Positions 35,033 through 50,097 of a DNA stretch of 64,000 nt are shown piece by piece (the first letter of the stretch is position 1; every line of letters starts with the position of its first letter). The notes beneath the pieces were generated by a model. It saw nothing but the letters and a program-made list of their open reading frames with translations. It ran no database searches and had not been told where the DNA came from. The position numbers and the translations under genes were made by a program. Source of the stretch: Linnemannia elongata (taxonomy: Eukaryota; Mortierellomycota; Mortierellomycetes; Mortierellales; Mortierellaceae); contig JAXBDG010000014.1 of assembly GCA_036320915.1 (NCBI GenBank), forward strand, positions 1,302,001-1,366,000. Reading direction: 5' to 3'.

Positions 35033-35415
35033 GTGAATGGAAGTGATTAAGGTGTATGAGGTGATTGAAGGGTAGAGGGAGGAGGGAGTTATGATGAATG
35101 ACTATCATGACATCTTTTTTATCTATTTATGCTGACTCCAAAATATAGCAAAAACAACAACAACAAACAAAAAAAAAGGCAACCACTTGCTACCACTTTT
35201 AACATCGGTGTAACCAAATAGCCACGATAAACCAATTCCATACTTTGGAAACACACCCTTCAACAGGACAACGTTTGTTAAATGCTCATTGTTCTCGTGG
35301 AACTAGAAGGTTTATTCAAGGGAGGAGGAAGGGAGGGCTGCATTTCTAAGCCAGCAATAACGCACAACTCGACAAACAACCTTTCAACAGGAGTTTGCCA
35401 TGACTGAAGGGAATC
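35033..35415. other. convergent 3' flank
   Basis: Space between the kinase stop and the stop of the small secreted protein gene on the other strand. Contains an A9 run near 35170. No gene is seen. Confidence 0.5.
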
Positions 35416-35580
35416 TTAAGTAATGCAAGTCAAGCTCCCGTCCTTGTCTACAGTGCACTTGGGCCTGTTATTGCAATGCTTACGTCCTTTTACATCGAAA
35501 TAACATTGGGCAGTGGCAGAAGTTATTGATATTGATACCAACAAGAGAACGCAGAGCGCAAGACGGTGGTTGAACTGCAT
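35416..35580 (-). CDS. 54-aa secreted cysteine-rich peptide
   Basis: Short single-exon frame from the ATG at 35580. Residues 1-24 are a clear signal peptide: an Arg, then a Leu/Val core, ending SATA|QC. The mature part is about 30 aa with four cysteines (26, 36, 42 and 52) that could form two disulfides, and is rich in Lys, Arg and Asn. No family is recognised; the size and cysteine pattern fit the loose class of fungal small secreted proteins (antimicrobial or host-interaction peptides), but no activity is claimed. The frame stays open upstream of the ATG; I chose the start that places the signal peptide first. A short gene like this needs transcript support. Confidence 0.6.
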   Translation of the reverse strand: MQFNHRLALCVLLLVSISITSATAQCYFDVKGRKHCNNRPKCTVDKDGSLTCIT

Positions 35581-36417
35581 TTGTTGAGTGTGAAGAGAGC
35601 GAGGTTGTAGAGGTGTGGGGATATGTCTAATATGTATGGGGACGACGACCGATAAAGAAAATCGTGTTTGGTCAGCGATGAGCGAATTTACAAGTGCTAT
35701 CCCATTGAGAGACCACTCGCGAAATCCTGTTCTGCCATATAGTCCCCTCTTCAAGAGAAGTCCAGTCAAATGACGTACAAGCTGTTTGTATGGGAACTCG
35801 TACCTCCCAGGTGTCCCGAGATGGTTTTCTTGCTGAAGTTCTTGCGAATGTTGTGGGATAAGTATTTGTTGAGGTGTCAAGCTGGGAGGGGGGTATTTAT
35901 ACTTAAAGACCAGGAAAGCGATGAAAGAATGGAGGGGGACCAAAGGATAAAAGAAAAGGGAAAGGGATGAACGAGACCAAAGGGGAGGGGGGGGGTGAAA
36001 GTGAGAAAGTGAAAAAAGAGATCCAAGAGGAAGATCAACAATGCAAATGAAATAAGGGGGATACAAGGAAGGGTATTGGAAAAAACGTAAGAGCAGAAAA
36101 AGATGAGAAGTGAGGGATCAAGGGCTGAAGAAAATGATGTAGTACTACCGCCCTTGACACCCCTGGATCTTTTAGCGCGAGCACACAGAAACAACCATCC
36201 TCAACACATTAAAGAGGACAATGGGTTTGGATTAACTTGATTACTATTGAAATTGCTGTAGTTGCGACTACCGGGGTATTTCGAATGGGCAAACTACAGT
36301 CCAAGCCGTGGTTGTTGAATGGTCCATCGAAGGAATGGCCGATGGGTGTTGCCTGTGCTACTGCTACTGCTGCTACTGCAGGTAAACTCAGATTGGTGCT
36401 GAACAAACTGGCTGCTC
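35581..36417. other. upstream region of the secreted peptide and edge of the segmental duplication
   Basis: No gene supported. Purine-rich on the plus strand between 35880 and 36120. From about 36240 onward the sequence matches DNA starting near 38740, marking the left edge of duplicate block 1. Confidence 0.45.
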
Positions 36418-37690
36418 TTAGTAAATGACGTCTGGGTTGGCAGAACCTGGGGTGGCTTGAGCTGGGTCGACTGGAGGCTGTGCGTTGTGTGGGGCCGCTG
36501 TAGCCGCTATCAAGGCAGAGACCCGTTTTTCTAAATTGTTGAACCGGTCCTCCCAATGCTCCTTTTCCTGTTTCAACTGGGTGATCTCACTCGCCTGCTT
36601 CGCCTTATCCTGTCTCAACCCCGTGATCTCCTTAGCGTCAGCCTTCCGCTCGCCTTCCGTACGCTCCTTTTCGGCTTCCTTCTCTTTGTTCATCAGTGCT
36701 TTATCGTTAATCAAACTTTTGATCTTCACACCTCCCACCACAAATACCGCCACTGCCTCGCCTACAAAGAGGCAGACAGAGTCATGGATGATATGGAGGA
36801 TCAATGAAGTCAAGGCAGGGTTCTTGAGAAGCGTGGTCGCGATAAATCCTGCCATATTGGCGTAGGGCAGCGAGGCAAACAGGCTGACCGTAGCCGCCCC
36901 TCCTCCGAAGACGCCAACGACAGCCGCCGCCGAGCCGACTAGACCCAAGAGACCCAAGAGGGCATAGAAAATAAACGTGGCGACTCTCTCTGAAGAGATG
37001 TTGGGGGCGATTTTTTGGAGTCCTTTTGTAACCTTGCACACCTCATATCTGATAGTAGCAAAAAGGGAGGACAGGGAGGGGGAGTAGCAGACAAGGTCGG
37101 TTCAAGTCGTATGTAGGCGTTGGTTTTCCATAGTGAGGAGATTTGTTGGATGAATGGAGGTGATGAATGAGTGCTCTGGGGTTGTGAGAGGCAAAACAAA
37201 GTGCAAACGCAATGTTGGTGATATTTATACATGTGGAAGCTTCACCCAGCCCAGCAGATACCTGAGGACCATGGTCTTCTTTTTTGCATGATGGCACAGC
37301 AAATCGGTTTTCACCCAAAGTCCTTGAAAGACCTATAGAGGACAGCTTGCCTTTCCTTCTTCCCACCCATATGGCACAGTGAGCTCTTCATAGATACCCT
37401 TATTGCGCAATGCTTTCAATTTTGGGACTGTCAGTCTGCATGGTCCAAAGCCATTATGCGCATTTCCTCGCCATCCTATCCTCTCCTTTTGTATGGGTCC
37501 TCCTACGACTTCATAACACCACACAGTCATCAAGATTACAATTAAAAAGAGGTAGCTACATTACTATGGTAGAATAAAAAAAACGAATGGTAAGAACGAC
37601 AGATACAAAAAGGTAGTGAAAAGAGAATGAAATAGAATAAGGATTTCTAGGATATACAAAAGGAAGAAGAATGAACAATGCGAGTTTTTG
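36240..37690. repeat. segmental duplication, block 1
   Basis: About 1.45 kb recognisably related to 38740-40075, in the same orientation. Shared landmarks include GTCTGGGTTGGCAGAACCTGGGG near 36430 (paralogue near 38870), TGTCAGTCTGCATGGTCCAA near 37430 (39815) and GAGGTAGCTACATTACTATG near 37550 (39940). The right edge resembles the 3' UTR of SPB1, so SPB1-proximal DNA appears to have been copied to this site. Similarity is patchy, with many substitutions and indels, so the event is old. Confidence 0.75.
36418..37131 (-). pseudogene. membrane/coiled-coil protein, duplicate 1, stop at codon 10
   Basis: Homologue of the gene at 39113-39661. From the ATG at 37131 the frame aligns with its paralogue codon by codon but meets TGA at 37102-37104 (codon 10), where the paralogue has Tyr. 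Beyond it the frame is open for over 200 codons: a hydrophobic stretch (FIFYALLGLLGLVGSAAAVV), a second apolar segment, then a Lys/Glu-rich coiled coil and a Pro/Ala tail. No splice pair removes the stop. Either the gene is dead, starts at an unseen exon or non-AUG codon, or the stop is an error. The long open frame after the stop suggests recent loss or continued use. Family unknown. Confidence 0.6.
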
Positions 37691-37999
37691 ACTCTCACAA
37701 CAGTGGGCAATGGATAAGAAAGGACAGGGGAGCGGTACACTGTGTATTCTCATTTTATTACCTATCAAAGACAGTGAAAGGTCGCGCTTTTACCGTTGAC
37801 CATTGATGCGCACCTTATTTACTCAGGAACTGATCATCGATTGCCATACAGGCAAGGCAGCCTACAAGGTAGTATACAAAACGAGAGCGGAGTTAATTCG
37901 CTGATAATAACTCCACCTCTGCTTTGGTGAGAGGGATGTAACAGTCATGTTATGTGCATGGTGACAAGGTTGAAGGAGATGGATGGGGAAGGTGGTAGC

Positions 38000-38036
<37 letters not shown>

Positions 38037-38739
38037 GATTTTTTTTGCCAGTCTACCTCACCCAGTAAAGCATCCTTAACCGTACAACGCACTTGAGGAT
38101 GGTACAGCCCGTTCTCGCTTGGTCAAGAACGACGCTCACGAATCCGGACGACTCTTGTTGCTTGTGGGATGTATTCAAGGGAACTCTGTGTGCTCCTCCT
38201 CCAACTCCTTGATGACCATGTCGCCTTTACTCTCCATAACATTCATGCGCCTCAAGCCCAACTGTGTGTCGACGACTGCCCGATCAGTCACTCAAGCATC
38301 GCTCGGGCTCTGTTGTTCCAGTTCCACCCCTTTTCCTCGCTTGGCCGCTTGATTACCTGCCATAGCGCCTTGCGGAGCTTGCTGCTTCTCGGCATCCTTC
38401 GTACGATCTCGGAGGGAGGGGGGTCGGCATTTGTCACTGTTTGTTGAAATGTCCTGTGGCGAGGAAGGGGGTAGCGACGAAGACAAAGCGTCTGTCTCGT
38501 TCAACTCATGAGATGACGTGATAGATTTTCTTTTACATGCCCGCACGGAGCATTGTGCCTCCCCCTCTGCAAGCTACAAGGGTAAAGGGCGTCTCGCGTC
38601 TCCCAGTGTAGCCATGATACAGTCGCTCGGTCAAGAGGCCTGCTTGCATTCGACACCATATCATGGGCAAACAAGATAGCCGTGCACCGGTGAAAGTTTA
38701 TGACAACGACACTTTGGATCGACTTGAAAGTGCTGTAGT
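37132..38739. other. interval between the two duplicate blocks
   Basis: Promoter side of duplicate 1 up to about 37690, then unique DNA. On the minus strand at 38290-38550 there is a short frame rich in Ser/Pro/Lys followed, past a stop, by another open segment with a Glu-rich end; this may be a decayed gene but no family is recognised. A T34 run lies at 38002-38035. Confidence 0.4.
38002..38035. repeat. 34-nt poly-T tract
   Basis: Uninterrupted thymines in the DNA between the duplicate blocks, followed by GGA and a further T8 run. Confidence 0.9.
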
Positions 38740-39112
38740 AGGAAATACTGAGGTATTCATATGGATAAACTATAGTCCATGCCAATGGTAGTCGAACGGT
38801 GTTGCCCGTGCTGCTGCTACGGCTAAACTCAGATTGGAGCTGAACAAATTGACTGCTCTTAGTGAATGACATCTGGGTTGGCAGAACCTGGGGTGACTTG
38901 AACCGAGTCAACTGGAGGCTATGCGTTGGGTCGGGGCGATGCAAGCGCCAAGACAGAGATCTGTTCAGGTAAATTGTCAAGCTGACTCTCCAAAGTCTCC
39001 TTATCCTTCTTCATCTTCTTGATCTCATCCCGCCTTCGCCTTCCAGCTCATTATCCGAAACGCTTCTTCTTGGCCTTCCTTCTCGTTGTTCAACTTTGGT
39101 GAGTGTTTTTGA

Positions 39113-39661
39113 TCAAAGCATACTCTTGATCTTCATACCTCCTATCCCAAGCACCGTGATAAAATCGCCCATAAAGAGGCAGACAGAGGCCTGGATGATT
39201 TGAAGGATCACTGGACGCAAGGCTGGGTTCTTGAGTAGCCTGGTCGCGATAAATCCTGCTATTTCATCGTAGGGCATCAAGGAAAGCGCGACGACCCTAG
39301 CCGCTTCTTCTCCAAAGACGCTCAAGTCAACCGCCTTTGGGTCGGCCAGACGCAAGAGGACGTAGAAAATGACCGTGGCGACTCTCTCCGGGGAGATCTC
39401 GGGGGCGATTTTTTGGATTTGTTTTGTGGCCTCGCGCGCTTGCAGTTTGATGAGAGCAAGGAGGGGGGACGGACGCTGCCTTATAGAAGCAAAGAGGGTG
39501 GACTGGCGCTGTATTATTGAAGCAAGGAGGGGGGACGGGTCCTGTATTATTGAAGCGAAGAGGGCGGACGGGCGCTCTGTTATAGAAGCCAAGAGGGAGG
39601 ACGGGGAGGGGGAGTAACGGACAACGGCTGAATAAATAGCAGATGGGACTTTGGTTTCCAT
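39113..39661 (-). CDS. membrane protein, duplicate 2, truncated and repeat-expanded
   Basis: 182-aa frame from the ATG at 39661. Residues 20-74 are five 11-aa units of the type PSxLLASIxxR; duplicate 1 has one such unit. Then follows the region shared with duplicate 1: IQKIAPEISPERVAT, an apolar segment, GFIATRLLKNPAL and a second hydrophobic stretch ending GGMKIKSML. The protein stops there, whereas duplicate 1 runs on for about 95 residues of coiled coil; the homologous DNA (38740-39112) is present but out of frame. The product may be a membrane-associated helical protein. Function and family are not recognised. It lies tail-to-head upstream of SPB1's 3' end, on the same strand. Confidence 0.5.
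   Translation of the reverse strand: METKVPSAIYSAVVRYSPSPSSLLASITERPSALFASIIQDPSPLLASIIQRQSTLFASIRQRPSPLLALIKLQAREATKQIQKIAPEISPERVATVIFYVLLRLADPKAVDLSVFGEEAARVVALSLMPYDEIAGFIATRLLKNPALRPVILQIIQASVCLFMGDFITVLGIGGMKIKSML
39440..39604 (-). repeat. 33-bp coding minisatellite, five units
   Basis: Five 33-bp tandem units within duplicate 2, each coding one 11-aa repeat. Unit length keeps the frame. Units differ by several bases, so the array is not brand new. Confidence 0.75.
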
Positions 39662-40071
39662 GGCGAAGAGAATGAATGGGGGTTGATGGTGTTGACAATA
39701 CTTTATATACCTGTGGAAACGTCACCCAACCAAGCAGACATGGCACAGCAATTGGCATATTTCTTCCCACTGGTATGGTACAGCACACCTTCACAGCTTA
39801 CTTTCAATTTTGCGACTGTCAGTCTGCATGGTCCAACAGCACTTTGTGCACCTTTCTTCACCATACTCTATCTTCTTTTGTACGGGTCCGCTTACAGCCT
39901 CATATCATCACATAGTGATCAAGGTTACAATGAAAAAGAGGTAGCTACATTACTATGGCAGAATGAAAAATATGAATGGAATGATAAATGCAAAAAGGCA
40001 ATGAAAAAGAGACTGGAATAAAAAAAGATGTCTAGGAAATGCAAAAGGAAGAACCGAGAAGAGCACAATGT

Positions 40072-43322
<3,251 letters not shown>

Positions 43323-44043
43323 TTTGACGGATGTTTATGTGAGATAGGAAGAAGGTGGTGGTGGGGGTTGAAGGAAGTAGTGTTGCAAAAGGATGGTCCT
43401 CTTGGCTGGATTGGATATGAAAAAAGTGAAAAAAGTGACGGGGGTATTAGAACAGTATAGCCGAGGTACTGGAGATGCTGACTGTTGAGGGGAAAGAAGG
43501 AGAAGTAAGGAGAAGTAAGAAGAAGTGAAACCACAGCAGAAGGATGGTGAGAGAGTCCTTGTGTTGATGGGTGTGTTGATGGGGGAGAGAGAAGGGATGC
43601 TTCAGCTTAAAGTCAGGCTGCATTCATACCTCAGGTTCAAACAACTTTTTTTTTTTTTTTTCTTTTTTTTGGGTGGCTTGGGAACAATTTATGTCAACAA
43701 GGCCAACTCTTGTGTACTTGCTTTCTATTGCCTTCACAGCTCCACGCCCATCTGGCCTCCAAATGCTCGGCATCCTGCGTGACTCGCTTTCCACTCCTCT
43801 CAATTCTCCTTTATCTTTTTGTGCGCCACCAAAAGAGAGATAGCCATCATTTTTTCTCACACGGTCTCTTTGAAGATACAAAAACTGGCTCCGCTTGGTC
43901 CCTTGTCTTCTCTTCTTCCTCTTCTCTTTTGTTTTCTCACACTCATTCACTCTCCTCTGGCCCCATCTTATTCCTTATTCTACTTCTACTTCTTCCTCTT
44001 CTCCTCTCTTCCTTTTTTTCCATCTCTCTCTCTCTCTCCCATC
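43323..44043. promoter_or_regulatory. divergent promoter of SPB1 and PRO1
   Basis: 721 bp between the two start codons. Holds a T15-T8 tract near 43645-43670 and a strongly CT-rich leader before the PRO1 ATG (43900-44040). On the SPB1 side the minus strand is also pyrimidine-rich. No specific factor site is claimed. Confidence 0.6.
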
Positions 44044-45917
44044 ATGACTTCAACCCCAAAACAACTTCAACAGGACCAGACAATGGCAAAGCAGGACAAA
44101 CACTCACACCCCCGCGTCGCTTCTGGTCGCAGAGGTCTCCCCAAATCATCCTCTGGCACAGGACTGACCATCGTTATCAAGCTGGGCACATCCTCGATCT
44201 GTGACGAGATCACTCACTTTCCTCTCTTATCGACCCTCTCACTCATTGTCGAGACAATCCTCAAGCTCAAGGCTCAGGGCCATCGGGTTGTTCTCGTTAC
44301 CAGTGGTGCCATTGGTGTCGGCCTTCGTCGACTCAACCTTGCCTCCAAGCCTAAGGATCTTGCGCAGGTCCAGGTATGTTGTATCTATGGATCATATTCA
44401 TCTTTGGGCCCTTTTGCCTTTTCTGCTCTCACTCTTTCACATACTCACACACACTCACACGCGCATCGACACTGAGTCACACTGTGCTCTAAAAATTATC
44501 TCCGGGGTAAACTCAATTTTAATCTCTTTTCGCTCCTCCTTCTTTCAATGCGGCGGACATTTATCGGGACTAGGCCATTGCTGCTGTCGGACAAGGACGA
44601 CTCATGAGTCTCTACGACGATCTCTTCTCTCAGTTCAATCAGCCCATCGCTCAGATCCTTCTCACCAAGAACGACCTCGCCGATGTAAGCAATTATCCCT
44701 CAACTGAATTACTTGTCAATTCTGACCCCCGCATCTCCTTATTGTTGCCTCCCATCAAGTTGCCCTTCGGAAGGGTCATTTTTGGTAGTTGTTGTTATTT
44801 TGCCAGTGCCCTTACTTTGCTTTGTTGGTACTGCTCATCTACTTTTAGAGAACACAATATCTGAATGCATGCAACACAATTGATGCACTGCTGGAGATGG
44901 GCGTAGTCCCTATTGTAAACGAGAACGATACCATTAGTGTCTCCGAGATTCGTTTTGGAGACAACGATACCCTCTCGGCCATCACCGCAGGAATGATCCA
45001 CGCCGACTATCTCTTCCTCATGACTGACGTTGACTGCCTCTATACCGACAACCCCAGAACCAACCCTGATGCTAAGCCTGTCATGACCGTCGACGACATT
45101 GCCGCTTTGAAGGAGAAAGGTGAGAATGGTTGAAGTTAACGAACTAATGAAGCAATACATTCTTTATTATGGCAGACTAGTAATTGACACTCGCCTCTCT
45201 TTATCTATATACTACATAGTGTCAGTGGCGTCATCAGGATCGTCGCTGGGAACGGGAGGAATGGTGACAAAGTTGATTGCAGCAGAACTGGCCACAGCAG
45301 CAGGTGTCACCACAGTCATCGCTCGCGGATCAACCCCTCAAAACATTTTCCAGATCATCTCCCAGCCCATCCAACATATTGGCTCTGCATCTCCAAAGCA
45401 GGACTCGACCGCAACCATGACCACAACAGCAACAGCAGTGACCAACGCTCTTGGAGCAGCAACCATTGCTTCCCTCCCACTGCACACTCGCTTCTTGGCC
45501 AAGGACAACCCTATGGTCGATCGCAAGTGGTGGATCTTGCATGGACTGCACGCTGCTGGTACGATCTACATTGACCAGGGTGCCTACAAGGCCATCACCA
45601 ACGCCTCTCAAAAGTCATCTTTGTTTGCCGCGGGTATTGTTGACTGCAAGGGAACGTTTGTTGCCCAACAGAGCGTTCGTGTAGTGTACAGACCCCAAGA
45701 CTACCTGAAGAAGGATGAGCAAGGTCAAGTTGTGGAAGAGTATGATGGCCCTGAGGAAATTGAGCTGGGGAAAGGACTTGTCAATTATGCGAGCCATGAG
45801 ATCCTGAGGATCAAGGGTTGCCACAGTCGACAGATCATTGATCGTCTTGGGTATGCCGATGCTGAGTGTGTTATCCATCGCGAGAACCTGACTCGTACCA
45901 AGGTTACTCAGCCTTAA
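44044..45917 (+). CDS. PRO1: glutamate 5-kinase, first step of proline synthesis
   Basis: Phosphorylates glutamate to glutamyl 5-phosphate in the cytosol. Exons 44044-44373, 44574-44684, 44849-45119 and 45220-45917 join in phase to 469 aa. The amino-acid kinase fold shows [23 protein letters not shown], the glutamate-site segment [11 protein letters not shown], the nucleotide-site GGMVTKL with its leading GTGG, and [14 protein letters not shown]-terminal PUA domain follows ([13 protein letters not shown] to [15 protein letters not shown]). An N-terminal extension of about 35 polar residues is absent from bacterial enzymes. A Thr/Ala-rich insert near VTNAL separates the kinase and PUA parts. 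Yeast Pro1 is 428 aa; the extra length is the extension and insert. Confidence 0.95.
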
Positions 45918-46557
45918 TGGTTTATTCTATTAAAGGGCCGTGCTTTTGGTGTTCTCTTTCTATTGCTATTGGCTCTCCAGGAAGATGTGTAGGCGGGTGC
46001 TTGGTGTGTTTACACATTCCATTGCAAAGATAATCCGCAGTTTTTCGTTTCTCTGACACACCCTGACCGATTCTCGGCCTCTCTGCCTGCGGATCACCTC
46101 AGTTCCTTTGTTTAATTTTCAGTTGCCTGTGTAAGGAGGTGAAGCTCTTCCTAGTTCGGTTGCCGTACTGGAGTGTATTGCTATTGTCTTTAATTCATAT
46201 GTAGAGAGCTGTCATTGTTGCTATTGTTGATGCATCGACAATACCGTAGTATGAATGTCCTCTTACTATGAAAGATCTGGTCAACAAGTCGCCACCTTTT
46301 GAGTTTGCCTTGACAAACGAGGTGGCGAGTGGTTCCACGCAGTCAGTGAGCGATCCACACCCTTTCCAAGCTCGAAACGCAGGAAATTTTCGTCTTTTAC
46401 TGTTGCTGTGGATCTCCTTGCTGCGGATAGGAACTCGTCACACACAGACACACACTAATAAGAAGAAAGGACTTCCACGCTTTTTTCACCTCTTCTTTCT
46501 TCTCTCAACCTCCTCTTCACACAAATAGTTGCTTTTCACATTCAACAAAAAAAAAGG
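45918..46557. other. intergenic between PRO1 and the eIF5-like gene
   Basis: 3' flank of PRO1 and CT-rich leader of the next gene, ending in an A9 run directly before the ATG at 46558. A short open frame from 46268 has no domain and is not called. Confidence 0.5.
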
Positions 46558-48317
46558 ATGCCGCGTCCAGCAAACAACAATGCGAAGCCCAAGAAGGGCA
46601 TTAGCGCCGTCAACAAACGCAAGCTCATGAACTCCATGGTCAACATCCCCTCCACCAATCCCGACCCTTACTACCGCTACAAGATGTAATTGTCATCTCT
46701 CTCTCTCCCTCTCTTTCTCTCTTGCCCTTTTGTTTCGTCGTGTGTATGCTTGCACGCGCCTTTTGTTGAGGAAGGAAAGCGTAGCTAAGAGAAAAGGAAC
46801 TAACGCGACGAAGAAAACACGCACGCGTGCATAACAAGCATATCATACCACTTCTAACACAAACCTTTTCATCTAACGACATATGTAACTACCAGGCCGG
46901 CGATGGAGATCAGGATCAACCCAGCCCGCGTCCGCACCAACAACCCACAAAAAGAAGCCCTCACCATTCCAGCCTCGACCCAAATCCAGAACCTCACCGC
47001 CGTCGCCCGAGCCCTGAACAGACCCCTCGAATACATCTCCAAATTCTTCGAACTCGAACTCGATCTCACAGGCGTCATGGAAGACCGCCAACGTTGGTTC
47101 AAACTCTGTGATGCAGAGTTGTCTGAGCACGAGCTGATGATGGTCTTGGACAAGTTTATTCGTCGTTTTGTGCTGTGTTATGTCTGTCATAACCCTGAGA
47201 CGGCCTTGACTGTCTTTAATACGCATATCATGAAGGAGTGTGGAGCCTGTGGACAGAGTACGAGAGTGGATCGGTTCTCGAAGTTGACGAGATATATCTT
47301 GAGGAATAACCGGACCTTTGGATTGGGCATATTTGCTGCCACCACTGACGCCTCCAAGTAAGTGTTTTTCTTTGTGGTTCGTCTTTAGTTTGTTGTCTTT
47401 TTTTTTTTTGTTATGTGCAGCAGTATTTGTAATTCAAATGTTAATTATATCCAGCGCGACCCAATTGCTCACATCCATTTTTTTATTGCTAATGTAGATG
47501 TCGGTTCTTGAAGGATGGAGCTTCAATGCCAGGGAGCAAGGGCACGGTGATGAACAGCGCAGCAGGGTTCAAGAACGGCGTCAAGTTGGCGACAGCAGCG
47601 GAGATGGCTGACGATGACGAGGAAGAAGAAGAAGAGGATGATGATGATCAGGATTGGAAACTGGACACATCAGCAGAGGCGGTTGCCCAGAGACGGTTGC
47701 AGGAGCTTGATCTCATTACCAGGGTTGAGAAGATCATGAACGCCGGACTTGGTGACAAAGCCAAAGGTACGATATACGCGTTTTATTATGAATTAAGGGT
47801 TCTAATGGCATTTGCAACAAAATGACATTTGGGAGAAGGATTTTGAAGGGGATCAATTGTCTCATGTTTCGCTTGTTGACTGACCCCTGTAAATGCGTTA
47901 CCTTGCCTTTTCTTAATAGACCCATACAAGCTATTCGAAGAGTTTGTGACAGCACCTAAGGAAGAGACCTCTGCACTGCCAGACAAGGAAGAAGTCCTCG
48001 GCCGGTTCTACACCTTGGATCTGGAGAAGGAAGGTGCCATCTTTATTCTCGAACGGCTTCAGAAGAGACAACACCAGCAAGAATTGGATGGTGACCAGGA
48101 GGAGGGAGAGCAAAACGATAAGGAAAATAAGGAGGAAACCAAGGTGCAGAAGAGAGATGACTATGAGGTGATGATCCAGGTGCTGCGGGATAGTTTGGAG
48201 CGGGAGGTGGTCGTAGCGGCGACCTTGGACGACGAGAGCAGCGACAGTGATAGTGACAGTGATGACGACGATGATACAGACTCTGACTCTGATTCTGACT
48301 CTGCTGTTGAGAAATAA
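46558..48317 (+). CDS. divergent eIF5-like translation factor with truncated C-terminal domain
   Basis: Exons 46558-46685, 46896-47357, 47498-47766 and 47920-48317 give 418 aa in phase. After a 27-aa basic extension the protein shows the eIF5 N-terminal signature VNIPSTNPDPYYRYKMP, whose Arg corresponds to the GTPase-activating arginine finger of eIF5, then a zinc ribbon (CYVCHNPET and CGACGQ). In eIF5 this domain stimulates GTP hydrolysis by eIF2 in the 43S complex. The loop after YRYKMP is quite unlike the conserved GKGNGIKT of animal and yeast eIF5. The C-terminal part has only the first helices of a W2/HEAT domain (LFEEFV, GRFYTLDLEKEGAIFIL), then Asp/Ser runs instead of the aromatic/acidic boxes. 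It may be a lineage-specific paralogue rather than the sole eIF5. Confidence 0.75.
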
Positions 48318-50097
48318 ATACAACGCTGGAACAGTTCTCTTTTTAAAACTTGGAGAAGAGGAAAGCGATCTGAAGTAAAGGTTGTCAATCGTGTGGCAAT
48401 GACACACTCGTTTTTTTGGGTGCACAGTGCGGGGAGAGACAACTCATCAGGAAGAAAGAACTTTGAAGTAACGCGGATTTGAAATGACTGAGTCCAGGTG
48501 CCTGCTGCTGGTCCCTGGCTTATCCATGATGTATGATTGGCCAGTAATCAAACACAATTGAATTAAAACCGACAGCAGCCACATCACTTGGCACCTTTCC
48601 CATCTACTCTCGTACCCATTAAGGAGAATATGAATGTTCTACCATATGTGATTGCGTTGTCACTCGCAAACGTTAACTGCGACTTGTCATCAACCCCAAG
48701 GCTCTTCTCTCATCTGACATACCGGGTGTACCACTTGCTCACTCGCTTGTTGAACAATTGTGCTCTTGTCGGTAACATTGAACTCTGTCTAGTACTGATT
48801 CTTAACCACAAGCTCTTTTTTTGCGAAAGGATAAAAGAGTGAACGAACTGCAAACGAAGGGATGTATGTATCTCTGCGCCCAAGGTAATGGGCGAGACAC
48901 TTATATTGGGAGTTAGAAACCTCCCCTCCCTCCCTACAGCCCTTTGCAGTTTTCTGCCTTGGCGTTGAGTTGCCTCTTTTGTGTTCAGGGTTTTTTTTAG
49001 GGAGCGTGCATCATTGTACTACGCCTTTTCTAAGCATTCTTCTCTCCGACAGTCAGATTACCAAAAAGCGGTGATGCTGGTTACGCAAAGGTAGGGGTCT
49101 TCTATATCTATGTATAGATGGAGGTACATTACCGAAACTGTAGGCGCGCAAAGTCTCACTCACTCCCTTTTTTTTTTACCATGGTTTAGCATCGCCCTTT
49201 TCGACTCTGTGCTGTTGTATTTTGTCTTGTATCTGCAATGGCGGACAAGAGGTGCCAGAAATAAATATTGTTTGTCTAACAGCCCCACCCCCCTATTCTC
49301 TCTAGCACTAGTGTGACACCCCCTGCCAGTGCCACACACCCATACACTAGTTTAAAAAAAATCATCGCCACCACTATTTATTGCTCCACCCGATCACAGC
49401 CAATTCAGTGCGCCTGGACTCGACCTCCTTCCTCATTCATCCACAGGGCCTGATAAACAAACAATTCCAAGGCCAATTTACTGCTTGAGAAGGAAAGTGG
49501 AGAGGGAGGGTCAAGAAAAAAAAGAGGGTATATCACAAGAGCACAAACCAAACAAAAACAAACACCAACCCAACCAGCCAAAGGCAAAGTTATTTTGTGA
49601 TGAGAGCGACTAGACCTTTTTTTTTTTTTTTTTTTGTAAGCGTTAGCCCCGAGATACATATGAGGGCTGACAAGAAGAGAAAGAGTTAGAAATGAGAGAC
49701 AAAAGACAGACGACGAGAGAGAAAGAGAGAGAGAGAGTAAGCGCAAAGGGAAAGGAAAACAAAAAAGAGAGTTGAATTGAGAGCAATTTCAGACGGCTAG
49801 ATAGATGGTAATAATAGCTTCCTCGCAGTCGCAGATAATTTTTTTTTTTTTTTTCTGTGCGATGGGGATGTGCCTGAATGAAGGGTTTGGGTTTTTAAAT
49901 GGGTCGTACCTTTCCTCTTCTCGTTCCTTTTCTTTTCTTCTTTTTCTTCTTTTTTGCTTTCTCATTCATTCATCCTTGACTCCACTTCCCCTCCAGTTAC
50001 TTTCGCTCTCTCTCTCTCTCTTTCTCTTTCCCTTCTCACGAACCAACCCTCAACCTCCTCTCTCAACCCTCACCCTCAACAAACAATTAACACAAAA
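48318..50097. other. 1.8-kb intergenic interval
   Basis: No gene supported. Poly-T runs at about 49618-49635 and 49840-49854, an AG-rich stretch at 49675-49740, and a CT-rich leader before the next ATG (49910-50090). An open frame at 48588-48842 has no start context or domain. Confidence 0.5.
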
